64,000 nt of DNA from Nevskia sp035651715 (GTDB taxonomy: Bacteria > Pseudomonadota > Gammaproteobacteria > Nevskiales > Nevskiaceae): assembly GCA_035651715.1 (NCBI GenBank), contig DASRFD010000054.1, positions 35,045-99,044 on the forward strand, written 5' to 3'. Positions within the stretch are counted from its first letter, which is position 1. Every line of letters starts with the position of its first letter. A model generated the notes under the pieces. The model was not told the origin of the DNA and made no database searches. It saw only the letters and a program-made list of their open reading frames with translations. Shown here in pieces: positions 52,358 through 61,481 of the stretch. Position numbers and translations under genes: made by a program.

Positions 52358-54673
52358 TCAGAAGCCGCTGCCGAAGGTCAGCTGGAAATGCTGCGTTTCG
52401 TCGCCCGGCTTCGCATTCAGCGGGAAAGCGTAGCTCAAATCGAGCAGGCCGAGGATCGGCGTGAAGAAGCTGAAGGCAATGCCGGTCGACTGGCGCAGCT
52501 GCGAGACCTTGAAGTCGCCGCCCTGGGCGAAGACGTTGCCGACGTCGTAGAACACGCCCATGCGGGTGGTCTTGTTGTCGCTGACCACCGGGATCGGGAA
52601 CACCAGCTGGCTCTGCGCGGTGGTGCGCAGCTTGCCGCCGAACGGGTTGTCGAACGGCGTGTCGCGCGGCCCGAGGGTGCCGTCGCGGTAGCCGCGCACG
52701 GTGTTGGGACCGCCGGCGAAGTAGTTCTGGTACGGCGGCACGCCCTGGGTCTTGCCGTAGGTGTTGACGTAGCCGATGGTGCCGTCGAACTCGGCGAAGA
52801 AGTTCAGCGGCAGGCCGAAGTACTGCTGCTGCTGCACGCTGGCGTTGTAGTACAGCAGGTCGCTGCCCGGGATGGCGACGTCCACGTTCAGGCGCGACAG
52901 CGAGCCGCTGCTGGCGAAGAAGGTGCGGTTGCGGGTGTCGCGCGCGATGCCGGTGCGCAGCTGGTACTCGTTGTAGGTGGTGCCGTTGTTGATGACGAAG
53001 TCCAGCACTTGGTCCGAGCTCAGGCCCGGGAAGGTCTGCAGCGCGGTGCGCGAGACGCCGCCGCCGAGGCGCAGGAAGGTGAACTCGGACAGCGGGATGC
53101 CGTAGGTCAGGTCGGCGCCGATGACGTCGTAGTCGAAGCCCGAGCTGTAGCGGATCACGCCCTTGGACTTGCGGTAGTAGGTGGAGATCATCTGGCTGAT
53201 GCCGTCGGAGGTGAAATACGGGTTGGTCCAGCTCAGGTTGAGCTGGCGCGTCAGGTAGCTGTTCTCGGCGGTGATCGCCACCGTGTTGCCGGTGCCGAGG
53301 AAGTTGGAGTTGCTGACGCTGGCGCTGATCAGGAAGCCCTGCGAGCCGGAGTAGCCGACGCCGAACTGGACCTGTCCGGGCTGGCGCTCCTTGACCTTGT
53401 ACTCGAGGTCGACCAGGTCGTCGACGCCGGGCACCGGCTTGGTCTCGACTTCCGCCGACTCGATGAACGGCAGGCGCTGCAGGCGCACCCGCGAGCGCTC
53501 GACCGCGCTCTTGGAGAACGGCGCCGCCTCGAGCTGGCGCATCTCGCGGCGCAGCGTCTCGTCGTTGGTGCCGGCGTTGCCGACGAAGTTGATGTGGCGG
53601 ATGTAGGCGCGCTTGCCCGGCTCGATGTAGTAGTTCAGGCCGACCTGGCGCTTGGACTCGTCCACTTCCGGCAGCGGCGTGACCTTGGCGAAGGCATAGC
53701 CGATGTCGGACAGCGCCGCCTCGATGCGGTCGGAGGTCTCGGTGGCCTCCTTGCGCGAGAACTGGCTGCCGTCCGGGGTGCTGACCAGGCGGTTGAGGAA
53801 CTCCTCGTTGAGCACCGTCTCGCCGGAGAAGCGGTGGCTCTTCACCGTGTACTTCTCGCCCTCTTCGACATTGAGGGTGATGTACATGTCCTTCTTGTCC
53901 GGCGACAGCGCCACCTGCACCGAGATGATGTTGAACTGCAGGTAGCCGCGGTCCTGGTAGTAGGAGCTGAGCGATTCCAGGTCGCCGCCGAGCTGCTGCT
54001 TGGAGTACTTGTCGCTCTTCTGGAACAGCTTCCACCAGACGGTGCTCTGCAGCTTGAGCTGCTCCAGCAGCACGTCCTTGGGGAAAGCCTTGTTGCCGAG
54101 GATGTTGATCTCCTTGATGGTGGAGGCATGCCCCTCGGTGACGTCGATCTTGATGTCGACGCGGTTGTTCGGCAGCGTATCGACGTGGGCGTCGATGTCG
54201 ACGTCGTAGTAGCCGTTGGCCATGTACTGGCGGCGCAGCTCCTGCTCCACCTGGTCGAGCAGCTCGCGCTTGAACAGCTCGCCCTGGGTCAGGCCTAGGT
54301 CCTTCAGCGACTTGTTCAGCTCGTCGCCGCCGATCTTGTCGTTGCCCTTGATGGTGAAGCTGGCGATCTCGGGACGCTCCTTGACCTTGATCACCAGGGC
54401 GTCGCCGTCGCGGTTCAGCTCCACGTCCTGGAACAGGCCGGAGCCGTAGAGGCCGCGGATCGCCTCGCGCGAGGTGGCGTCGTTGAGCTCGTCGCCGACC
54501 GACAGCGGCAGGTAGGTCAGCACCGTGCCGATTTCCAGGCGCTGCAGGCCCTCGGCGCGGATCTCCTTGATCTTGAACGGCTCCACCGCCCACGCGGCGC
54601 CTTGCACGGCCAGCGCGGCGATAAAACTCAGGGCAACAGCAATCCTGCGACGTTCAGATCTCAAAAAGCCCAT
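52358..54673 (-). CDS. bamA: Outer membrane protein assembly factor BamA
   Basis: 771 aa. Signal peptide (about residues 1-29, ending AAWA), then five POTRA domains (FKIKEIRAEGLQRLEIGTV onwards) and a C-terminal 16-strand barrel. The conserved substrate-exit loop NTVRGYRDGTLGPRD (VRGY, equivalent to VRGF) and the terminal Phe (QLTFGSGF) are present. Essential for outer-membrane protein insertion. Sits between rseP and skp as in most gammaproteobacteria. Confidence 0.98.
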   Translation of the reverse strand: MGFLRSERRRIAVALSFIAALAVQGAAWAVEPFKIKEIRAEGLQRLEIGTVLTYLPLSVGDELNDATSREAIRGLYGSGLFQDVELNRDGDALVIKVKERPEIASFTIKGNDKIGGDELNKSLKDLGLTQGELFKRELLDQVEQELRRQYMANGYYDVDIDAHVDTLPNNRVDIKIDVTEGHASTIKEINILGNKAFPKDVLLEQLKLQSTVWWKLFQKSDKYSKQQLGGDLESLSSYYQDRGYLQFNIISVQVALSPDKKDMYITLNVEEGEKYTVKSHRFSGETVLNEEFLNRLVSTPDGSQFSRKEATETSDRIEAALSDIGYAFAKVTPLPEVDESKRQVGLNYYIEPGKRAYIRHINFVGNAGTNDETLRREMRQLEAAPFSKSAVERSRVRLQRLPFIESAEVETKPVPGVDDLVDLEYKVKERQPGQVQFGVGYSGSQGFLISASVSNSNFLGTGNTVAITAENSYLTRQLNLSWTNPYFTSDGISQMISTYYRKSKGVIRYSSGFDYDVIGADLTYGIPLSEFTFLRLGGGVSRTALQTFPGLSSDQVLDFVINNGTTYNEYQLRTGIARDTRNRTFFASSGSLSRLNVDVAIPGSDLLYYNASVQQQQYFGLPLNFFAEFDGTIGYVNTYGKTQGVPPYQNYFAGGPNTVRGYRDGTLGPRDTPFDNPFGGKLRTTAQSQLVFPIPVVSDNKTTRMGVFYDVGNVFAQGGDFKVSQLRQSTGIAFSFFTPILGLLDLSYAFPLNAKPGDETQHFQLTFGSGF

Positions 54674-54680
54674 TCCGGGT

Positions 54681-56075
54681 TCAGCCTATCAGGCGTGATA
54701 AATCGTTATAGAAAGCCAATCCCATCAACAGCACCAGGAACGTCAGGCCGACCTGCTGGCCCCACGCCTGGGCACGCTCGGACAGCGGCGAACCCTTCAC
54801 CCACTCCACCAGCCCGTACAGAATCTGTCCCCCGTCGAGCAGCGGGATCGGCAAGAGATTGACGATCCCCAGATTCAGGCTGACCAGGGCGATGATCTGC
54901 AGAAACGCCCACAAGCCGATGCTTGCCGACAACCCCACCACCTGGGCGGTGTTGATCGGCCCGCTGATATTCTTGGTAGAAATATCGCCCAGCACCATGT
55001 GGTAGACGAACTCGACCACCATCACGGTAGTGTCCCAGGTCTGCTGCAACGCTGCAGGCAGCGCGTCCACGGGACCATACTGCTGTTTAATCCGCAAATC
55101 CTGCCATAACTCGGCGCCCGCCGCTATCCGGGACTGGTCCACGCCGGCGCCGATGCCGACGAAGCTCATGCCGTGGTCGCGGATCTGCCCCGGGATCACC
55201 GACAAGGCCACCACTTCGCCGCCGCGCCGCACCTGCAGCGGCACCACTTCGCCCTCGCGCGTGACCAGCTCGCGCTTGAAGTCCTGGAAGCTCGCCACCG
55301 GCTTGCCTTCGATCTGCAGGATGCGGTCGCCGGCCTTGAGGCCGGCGTGATCGGCGGGGCTGCCCGGCTGCACGTTGGCGATCACCGGGTCGATCGGCGG
55401 CATGTAAAGGTTCATGCCCAGGTCGGCCAGCAGGTACTGCGGATCGGTGCGCACCCGCTGCAGGTCCAGCCTGACCTGGCGGCGCGCGCCGGCCTTGTCC
55501 TGCACCGTCGCCGCGACCGTGCTGCGGGTCAGCACGCCGCGCACCAGCTCGGCGCGCGCGTCGTCCCAGGTGGCGGTGTCGCGCCCGTTCAGCTGCAGGA
55601 TGCGGTCGCCCTCGTGCAGCCCCGCCGCCGCGGCGACGCTGCCCGCCGCCGGCTCGGCCAGCACCGGCTTGAAGCCCGGCACGCCGACCATCAGCATCAG
55701 CCAGAAGAACACCACCGCCAGGATGAAGTTGAACACCGGCCCGGCGGCGAACACGGCGATGCGCACCCACACCGGCTGGCGGTTGAAGGCGCGGGCCTGC
55801 TCCGCCTCGGCCACGGGGCCTTCGCGCTCGTCGAGCAGCTTGACGTAGCCGCCCAGGGGAATGGAGCCGATCTGGTATTCCACGCCGTCGCGCCCGCTCC
55901 AGCGGGCCAGCGGCTTGAACGGGCCGAAAGAAAAGCCGATGGAGAAGCGCAGCACCTTCACGCCGAAGCGCCGCGCCACCCAGAAATGGCCGAACTCGTG
56001 GAAGCCGACCATGATGCCGATGGCGACGACGAACCACAGGGCGTTGTGCCCGAACACCTGCAAACTCTCGATCAT
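54681..56075 (-). CDS. rseP: Site-2 protease RseP
   Basis: 464 aa from the ATG at 56075. Intramembrane zinc metalloprotease that cleaves anti-sigma-E after DegS. HExxH at His26-His30 in VGFHEFGHFWVARR, two PDZ domains in the middle, and the second metal-ligand motif NLLPIPLLDGGQI near the C-terminus, with four transmembrane helices. It ends 7 bp before bamA. The 169 bp upstream of it, to cdsA, is where dxr sits in pseudomonads; no gene is there now. Confidence 0.96.
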   Translation of the reverse strand: MIESLQVFGHNALWFVVAIGIMVGFHEFGHFWVARRFGVKVLRFSIGFSFGPFKPLARWSGRDGVEYQIGSIPLGGYVKLLDEREGPVAEAEQARAFNRQPVWVRIAVFAAGPVFNFILAVVFFWLMLMVGVPGFKPVLAEPAAGSVAAAAGLHEGDRILQLNGRDTATWDDARAELVRGVLTRSTVAATVQDKAGARRQVRLDLQRVRTDPQYLLADLGMNLYMPPIDPVIANVQPGSPADHAGLKAGDRILQIEGKPVASFQDFKRELVTREGEVVPLQVRRGGEVVALSVIPGQIRDHGMSFVGIGAGVDQSRIAAGAELWQDLRIKQQYGPVDALPAALQQTWDTTVMVVEFVYHMVLGDISTKNISGPINTAQVVGLSASIGLWAFLQIIALVSLNLGIVNLLPIPLLDGGQILYGLVEWVKGSPLSERAQAWGQQVGLTFLVLLMGLAFYNDLSRLIG

Positions 56076-56244
56076 CAACAGCTCTCCTGACGCGCGGCCC
56101 TCGGGGCGCCGCGCGTCCGCAGGATCCCGCGGGAAGCGGCACGGGGCGCCGCGATTCCGCTCATGACTGCCGCAAAGACTACCCCAGAAAGATGCCCGGC
56201 GCGGGCTTCGACCGCCGCCCGGCGCCCGCGTTCCCCGGTGCCCT
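56076..56244. other. cdsA-rseP gap lacking dxr
   Basis: This 169-bp stretch is the largest gap inside the otherwise tightly packed uppS-to-accA block, where most neighbours overlap or lie within 50 bp. In Pseudomonas-type genomes dxr lies here; in E. coli it lies between frr and uppS, a position that here has only 25 bp. I find no remnant resembling DXR and no clear promoter, only GC-rich sequence with weak self-complementarity. Confidence 0.6.
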
Positions 56245-57069
56245 TCACATCCCCAGCCAATACAGGCCCAGGGCCATGGCCGGGGCGGCGGCCAGCAGGC
56301 TGTCGATGCGGTCGAGGATGCCACCGTGGCCGGGCAGCAGCCTGCCGCTGTCCTTGAGGCCGGCCAGGCGCTTGAACATGCTCTCGCCCAGGTCGCCGAC
56401 GATCGACAGCGCGGCGACGGCCAGGCTCAGCGCCACCAGCAGGGCCAGCTGGCCCAGGCCGGCGGGCTGGAACACGTAGGAGCCGGCGACGGCGGCGAAC
56501 ACGGCGCAGAGCAGCAGGCCGCCGAGGGCCCCCTCGCGGGTCTTGCCGGGGGACACGGTCGGCGCCAGCTTGTTGCGGCCGAGGTTGCGACCGGCCAGAT
56601 AGGCGCCGACATCCGAGGCCCAGACCAGCGCCAGGGTGTACATCAGGCGCAGCGGGTCGAAGCCGTCGCCGTGGCCGCGCACCTGCACCAGGCAGAGGAT
56701 GGTCGGCACCAGCCACACCAGGCCGAGCAGGGCCAGGGCCGCCCTGGGCGGCGGATTGCGCTCGAAATTGCCGGGAAAGCCGGGAATCAGGAACAGGGTG
56801 AAGACCCACCAGGCCAGATTCGGCAGCGCCACCCACGGCCACCAGTCCTCCGGCAGCACCCAGGCGCCGGCCAGGGCCGCAGCGGCCAGCAGCAGGTAAG
56901 CCGCGCGCGCGGCAGCCGAGCGCAGGCGCATCATGCCAGTCCATTCCCAGGCGCCGAGCAGGCCGACGCCGCAGAACACCAGGTACAGCCACTGCTGCGG
57001 CAGGTACCAGACCGCGCCCAGCACCAGCGGCAGCAGCACCAGGGCGGTGATGACGCGCTGCAGCAGCAC
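56245..57069 (-). CDS. cdsA: Phosphatidate cytidylyltransferase
   Basis: 274 aa from a GTG at 57069 that shares one base with the uppS TAG stop. Makes CDP-diacylglycerol for all phospholipids. Polytopic membrane protein with the family signature SMFKRLAGLKDSGRLLPGHG followed by GILDRIDS. Translation is probably coupled to uppS by stop-start re-initiation. Confidence 0.96.
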   Translation of the reverse strand: MLLQRVITALVLLPLVLGAVWYLPQQWLYLVFCGVGLLGAWEWTGMMRLRSAAARAAYLLLAAAALAGAWVLPEDWWPWVALPNLAWWVFTLFLIPGFPGNFERNPPPRAALALLGLVWLVPTILCLVQVRGHGDGFDPLRLMYTLALVWASDVGAYLAGRNLGRNKLAPTVSPGKTREGALGGLLLCAVFAAVAGSYVFQPAGLGQLALLVALSLAVAALSIVGDLGESMFKRLAGLKDSGRLLPGHGGILDRIDSLLAAAPAMALGLYWLGM

Positions 57070-57788
57070 TAGGCGCTCTCCGGCACGCGCCCGAAGCGCC
57101 GCTCGCGGCCCGAATACCAGCCGAGGGCCCGCTCCAGTTCGGCGTCGTCGAAGTCCGGCCACAGCACGTCGCTGAAATACAGCTCGCTGTAGGCCAGCTG
57201 CCACAGCAGGAAATTGCTGATTCGCTTCTCGCCGCCGGTGCGGATCAGCAGGTCCGGGTGCGGCAGGTCGGCGTTGACCAGGCGGGCTTCCAGGTTCTGC
57301 GGCGTGATCGCCTGCCCCTCGGCGCACAGCTGCTGCGCGGCCTGGGCGATGTCCCATTGGCCGCCGTAGCCGGCGGCCACCACCAGGGTCAGGCCGGTGT
57401 TGGCCGCGGTGCGCGCGGTGGCCTCGCGCATCATCTCGCGCAGCGACGCCGGGAAATCGGAGTGGTCGCCGATGAAGCGGATGCGCACCTGGTGCTTGTG
57501 CAGGCTGTCGATCTCGCGGCCGAGGGTGCGCACGAACAGCTCCATCAGCAGGCGCACTTCCAGCGGCGGCCGCTGCCAGTTCTCCTGGCTGAAGGCGAAG
57601 AGGGTCAGCACCTCGATGCCGTGGCGGTGGCAGGCGCGGACGATGCGCCTGGCCGAGCCGACGCCGGCCTTGTGGCCCAGGGCGCGCGCCTTGCCGCGCT
57701 GCCTGGCCCAGCGGCCGTTGCCGTCCATGATGACGGCCAGGTGGCGCGGCAGGCGCGGCTCCGACGTCACCGGCGGTTCACGGGTCAC
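57069..57788 (-). CDS. uppS: Undecaprenyl-diphosphate synthase (cis-prenyltransferase)
   Basis: 239 aa. Elongates FPP with IPP to C55-PP for peptidoglycan and O-antigen carriers, so it competes with the squalene synthase domain for FPP. Signature HLAVIMDGNGRWARQRG with catalytic Asp22, and the C-terminal DLLIRTGGEKRISNFLLWQ. 25 bp after frr; no dxr lies between them, unlike in E. coli. Confidence 0.97.
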   Translation of the reverse strand: MTREPPVTSEPRLPRHLAVIMDGNGRWARQRGKARALGHKAGVGSARRIVRACHRHGIEVLTLFAFSQENWQRPPLEVRLLMELFVRTLGREIDSLHKHQVRIRFIGDHSDFPASLREMMREATARTAANTGLTLVVAAGYGGQWDIAQAAQQLCAEGQAITPQNLEARLVNADLPHPDLLIRTGGEKRISNFLLWQLAYSELYFSDVLWPDFDDAELERALGWYSGRERRFGRVPESA

Positions 57789-57813
57789 GGGGCTGTTCTG
57801 CGGAAAGTGCCGG

Positions 57814-58371
57814 TCAGACGGCGAGCAGCTCTTTTTCCTTGGCCGCCATCACCTCGTCCGCCTTGGCGACGTACTGGTCGGTGAGCTTCTGGATGGCGGC
57901 TTCGGCTTCCTTCTCCTCGTCGGAAGTGATCATCTTTTCCTTGCCGAGCTCCTTGATGTCCTGGTTGGCATCGCGGCGCACGTTGCGGATCGCCACGCGC
58001 GCGGTCTCGGTCTCGGACTTCACCACCTTGATCAGGTCGCGGCGGCGCTCCTCGGTCAGCGGCGGCAGGTTGATGCGGATGCTGGTGCCGGCGGTGTTCG
58101 GCGTCAGGCCCAGGTTGGCGGCGAGGATCGCCTTCTCCACCGGGCCTACCATGGCTTTTTCCCAGGGGCTGATCAGCAGGGTGCGGGCATCCTCCACCAC
58201 CACGCTGGCGACCTGGTTCAGCGGCGTGTCGTTGCCGTAATAATCGACCTTCACGTGCTCCAGCAGGGCGGTGCTGGCGCGGCCGGTGCGCAGCTTGGTC
58301 AAGGCCTGCTTGAGGACGTCGACGCACTTCTGCATGCGCGCGGCGGCGTCCTTCTTGATGTCGTCAATCAT
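57814..58371 (-). CDS. frr: Ribosome recycling factor
   Basis: 185 aa, exactly the usual length. Opens MIDDIKKDAAARMQKCVDVL, with the conserved LRTGRASTALLEHVKVDYYG and PPLTEERRRDLIKVVK. Splits post-termination ribosomes together with EF-G. Located 37 bp after pyrH. Confidence 0.98.
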   Translation of the reverse strand: MIDDIKKDAAARMQKCVDVLKQALTKLRTGRASTALLEHVKVDYYGNDTPLNQVASVVVEDARTLLISPWEKAMVGPVEKAILAANLGLTPNTAGTSIRINLPPLTEERRRDLIKVVKSETETARVAIRNVRRDANQDIKELGKEKMITSDEEKEAEAAIQKLTDQYVAKADEVMAAKEKELLAV

Positions 58372-58408
58372 GGTTTCCCTCGTTTGCAGCTCTGTCTCGT
58401 GGCGGCGC

Positions 58409-59131
58409 TCAGACCTGGACCTGGGTGCCGATGCTGGTGTCGCCGGTGACGATGCGCAGCAGCGCGCCGGCGCGGAACATGTCGTAGACCCGCAGCTTGA
58501 TCTTGTGGTCCCGGCACAGCACCAGCGCGGTCTGGTCCATCACGCCGAGGCGGCGGTCCAGGGCCTCGTCGTAGGTCAGCGTGTCGTAGCGCCTGGCCTG
58601 GGCGTCCTTGTGCGGGTCCGCGGTGTAGATGCCGTCGACCTTGGTGGCCTTCAGCAGCAGGTCGGCGTTGATCTCGATGGCGCGCAGGGCGGCCGCCGAG
58701 TCGGTGGTGAAGAAGGGGTTGCCGGTGCCGGCGGCGAACACCACCACCCGGCCCCGCTCCAGGTGGCGGATGGCGCGGCGGCGGATGTAGTCCTCGCAGA
58801 CCTCGTTGATGCGGATGGCGGATTGCACCCGCGCCGACAGGCCGATGCGCTCCACCGCGTCCTGGATCGCCAGGGCGTTGATGACGGTGGCGAGCATGCC
58901 CATCTGGTCGCCGGTGACCCGGTCCATGCCGGCGCGGGCCAGGCCCTCGCCGCGGAAGATGTTGCCGCCGCCCACCACCACCGCCACCTGCACCCCCAGT
59001 TCGATCACTTCCTTGATCTCCTGGGCCAGGCGCGACATCACGTCGGGCGAGATGCCGTAGTCCATCTCGCCCATCAGGGCCTCGCCGGACAGCTTGACGA
59101 GGATGCGCGTGTAGGCAGGCTGGGCGCTCAC
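58409..59131 (-). CDS. pyrH: UMP kinase
   Basis: 240 aa. Phosphorylates UMP to UDP; hexameric amino-acid-kinase fold. Motifs: RILVKLSGEALMGE, VAVVVGGGNIFRG, VFAAGTGNPFFTTDSAAALRA (split), and KATKVDGIYTADP. Starts 158 bp beyond the terminator that follows tsf, so it probably has its own promoter and leads the frr-uppS-cdsA unit. Confidence 0.98.
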   Translation of the reverse strand: MSAQPAYTRILVKLSGEALMGEMDYGISPDVMSRLAQEIKEVIELGVQVAVVVGGGNIFRGEGLARAGMDRVTGDQMGMLATVINALAIQDAVERIGLSARVQSAIRINEVCEDYIRRRAIRHLERGRVVVFAAGTGNPFFTTDSAAALRAIEINADLLLKATKVDGIYTADPHKDAQARRYDTLTYDEALDRRLGVMDQTALVLCRDHKIKLRVYDMFRAGALLRIVTGDTSIGTQVQV

Positions 59132-59283
59132 AGGCAGGCGGCTCCCGGGCGAGGCGCCGCCACCGTTGCCGCACCCATGTGCCGCGACACGGCGCCGCGC
59201 TCGCCCCCGCCTGACAGCTTCAAGAAAATGCGCTTGTAGGCAGGCTGGCTCAAAGTGGGCTCCGTGGCGGACTGGGCTTACCT

Positions 59284-59310
59284 AAAACAAGGCCCCGTCG
59301 CCGGGGCCTT
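59284..59310 (-). terminator. Rho-independent terminator after tsf
   Basis: AAGGCCCCG-TCGC-CGGGGCCTT at 59289-59310 is a perfect 9-bp stem with a 4-base loop. On the minus strand it is followed by GTTTTAGG, a short T-rich tail. It lies 81 bp after the tsf stop and separates rpsB-tsf from pyrH. Confidence 0.85.
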
Positions 59311-59390
59311 GCCTTGATACTCAACGACTTATCGAATTCTACCGCAAGATTCCGTCATCTTGCGTGAACCGCAGCTTAACGGGGCTGCAT

Positions 59391-60323
59391 TTACTGCTTC
59401 AGGCCGGCCTGCTTCATCACCTCGTCGGCGAAGTCGTCCTTCTTCTTCTCGATGCCCTCGCCCACCATCACGCGGGTGAACTGGCCCACGGCGGCGTTCT
59501 TGGACTTGAGCAGCTTCTCCACCGTCTGGTCGGCGTCCTTGACGAAGGCCTGGCCATGCAGGGTGATCTCGGACAGGAACTTGCGCACCTTGCCCTCGAC
59601 CATCTTGGCCAGGATCTCGGCCGGCTTGGGCTTGTGCTGGCGGCCTTCCTCGGCGGCGCGGGCGGCCTCGTCGGCCTGCTCCTGGGCGACCTGGGCCTCG
59701 ATGATCTTGCGCTCGGCCTCCACCGTCGCGGCCGGCACGGCGCTGGCGTCGAGGTGCTTCGGGGCCATCGCCGCGATGTGCATCGCCAGGTCCTTGGCCA
59801 GCTCCTGATCGCCCTGCTTCATCGCCACCACCACGGCGATCTTGTCGCCCGGGTGGATGTAGGTGGCCACCGGGCCGCCATGGCTCGGGATCACCTCGAA
59901 GCGGCGGATGTCGATCTTCTCGCCGATCTTGGCCACGGCTTCGCGGCGCAGCTCGTCCAGGGTCTTGTCGCCGGCCTTGAGGGCCAGCAGGGCCTCAAGG
60001 CTGGCCGGACGGTTGGCCAGCGCGGTCTGGGCGACGGTGGCGGCCAGGGCGCGGAAATCGGCGTTCTTGGCGACGAAGTCGGTCTCGGAATTCAGCTCGA
60101 CCACGGCCACGGCCTGGTCGTTGCCGGCGATCGCCACCATGCCTTCGGCGGCGGTGCGGCCGGCCTTCTTGTCGGCCTTGGCGGCGCCATCCATGCGCAG
60201 CTTCTCGGCGGCGGCGTCGATGTTGCCGCCGGTGGCCTCCAGGGCCTTCTTGCAGTCGCTCATGCCGGCGCCGGTGCGGTCGCGCAGCTCCTTCACCAGG
60301 GCGGCGGTAATCGGTGTGCTCAT
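59391..60323 (-). CDS. tsf: Elongation factor Ts
   Basis: 310 aa (E. coli 283). Nucleotide exchange factor for EF-Tu. N-terminal UBA-like module (VKELRDRTGAGMSDCKKALE) and the EF-Tu-contacting ELNSETDFVAKNADF. The coiled-coil region is expanded by an Ala/Glu/Lys-rich insert (QVAQEQADEAARAAEEG), accounting for the extra length. 121 bp after rpsB with a hairpin in between. Confidence 0.98.
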   Translation of the reverse strand: MSTPITAALVKELRDRTGAGMSDCKKALEATGGNIDAAAEKLRMDGAAKADKKAGRTAAEGMVAIAGNDQAVAVVELNSETDFVAKNADFRALAATVAQTALANRPASLEALLALKAGDKTLDELRREAVAKIGEKIDIRRFEVIPSHGGPVATYIHPGDKIAVVVAMKQGDQELAKDLAMHIAAMAPKHLDASAVPAATVEAERKIIEAQVAQEQADEAARAAEEGRQHKPKPAEILAKMVEGKVRKFLSEITLHGQAFVKDADQTVEKLLKSKNAAVGQFTRVMVGEGIEKKKDDFADEVMKQAGLKQ

Positions 60324-60405
60324 AGCTCTATATCCAGATCTGGAAAATGCCCGATTCCAGCCTAGCAGCCGGAAAAGGCAGGAAAATTAAAGGATTCCGG
60401 GAGCC

Positions 60406-60434
60406 GTGGGCGGGAAGGCACGCTCCCCGCCCAC
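60406..60434 (-). terminator. Attenuator-like hairpin between rpsB and tsf
   Basis: On the minus strand GTGGGCGGG and CCCGCCCAC pair across an 11-base loop, followed downstream by CTTTAATTTTCC. E. coli also has a partial terminator at this position. It starts 11 bp after the rpsB stop and would lower tsf transcription relative to rpsB. Confidence 0.6.
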
Positions 60435-60444
60435 GCCCGGAAAC

Positions 60445-61251
60445 TCAGGCTTCGGCGCGCTCGGGCTTGCCGCCGGGCTTGCCGCCGCGCGGACGGCGCG
60501 GCTTGGCGGCCGGCTTGTCCTCGGCGGCCGGAGCGGCTTCGCTGGCCTCTTCCGGACGGCCGACGGTGATGGAGCCCTTGCCCTCGATGATCGCGTCGGC
60601 GATGCACTGGGTGTAGACCTTGATGGCACGGGTGGCGTCGTCGTTGCCGGGAATCACCACGTCGATGCCGTCCGGGCTGTTGTTGGTGTCGACCACGGCG
60701 ACCACCGGGATGCCCAGCTTGCGCGCCTCGGACACGGCGATGTTCTCGTAGCCGGTGTCGATGACGAACAGGCAGTCCGGCAGGCTCGGCATGTTCTTGA
60801 TGCCGCCCAGGGACTTGCGCAGCTTCTCCAGCTCGCGGGTGAACAGCAGCTGTTCCTTCTTGGAGAGGCGGTTGATGCTGCCGTCCTCGACCTGCTTCTC
60901 CATGTCGGTCAGGCGCTTGATCGAGCCCTTGATGGTCTTGAAGTTGGTCAGGGTGCCGCCGAGCCAGCGCTGGCTGACGTACGGCATGCCGGCGCGGCTG
61001 GCCTCGGCCTCGATCGCCTCGCGCGCGGCGCGCTTGGTGCCGACGAACAGGATGCGGCCGCCGTTGGCGGCGAGCTTGCCGGCGAAATTGCAGGCGTCCT
61101 TGAGCAGCGGCAGGGTGTGCTCGAGGTTGATGATGTGGATCTTGTTGCGGGAACCGAAGATGTAGGACTCCATCTTGGGGTTCCAGTAACGGGTGCGGTG
61201 GCCGAAGTGAACACCGGCCTCCAGCAGCTGGCGCATGGTGATGCTAGACAT
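60445..61251 (-). CDS. rpsB: 30S ribosomal protein S2
   Basis: 268 aa from the ATG at 61251. Typical opening MRQLLEAGVHFGHRTRYWNP, RILFVGTKRAAREAI and CLFVIDTGYENIAVSEARKL. The basic, Ala/Pro-rich C-terminal extension (PRRPRGGKPGGKPERAEA) exceeds E. coli S2 (241 aa). Longer upstream in-frame starts run through the leader and are not used. Probably autoregulated through its 5' leader, as in other bacteria. Confidence 0.98.
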   Translation of the reverse strand: MSSITMRQLLEAGVHFGHRTRYWNPKMESYIFGSRNKIHIINLEHTLPLLKDACNFAGKLAANGGRILFVGTKRAAREAIEAEASRAGMPYVSQRWLGGTLTNFKTIKGSIKRLTDMEKQVEDGSINRLSKKEQLLFTRELEKLRKSLGGIKNMPSLPDCLFVIDTGYENIAVSEARKLGIPVVAVVDTNNSPDGIDVVIPGNDDATRAIKVYTQCIADAIIEGKGSITVGRPEEASEAAPAAEDKPAAKPRRPRGGKPGGKPERAEA

Positions 61252-61452
61252 TGTTGACACTCCAAGGGTTGGTTCAAACCGCGCACCTGGAATCCGGGGC
61301 CCGTGAAACATGGGCGGCCCGGACACCCTGGGATGGGCGCGGATGGATTTGCGGGAGGGAAGCGGCCAAGCCAATGCTTGTAAACTTATCCTCTTTCCGC
61401 ATCATTGCCTTACGGCGGCGCGCTTTATACCATAACGCCCCCTTTCCGGCAA
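61252..61452 (-). promoter_or_regulatory. rpsB promoter and long 5' leader
   Basis: On the minus strand TTGCCG (61452-61447), 17 bp, then TATAAA (61429-61424) form a good sigma70 promoter. Transcription would start near 61417, giving a leader of about 165 nt before the rpsB ATG. Leaders of this size in front of rpsB carry the S2-binding autoregulatory structure in other gammaproteobacteria; I have not folded this one. The promoter lies right next to the divergent map start. Confidence 0.65.
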
Positions 61453-61481
61453 TGTTTCAGCCCCCGAGTCCTTCAGCTTTT

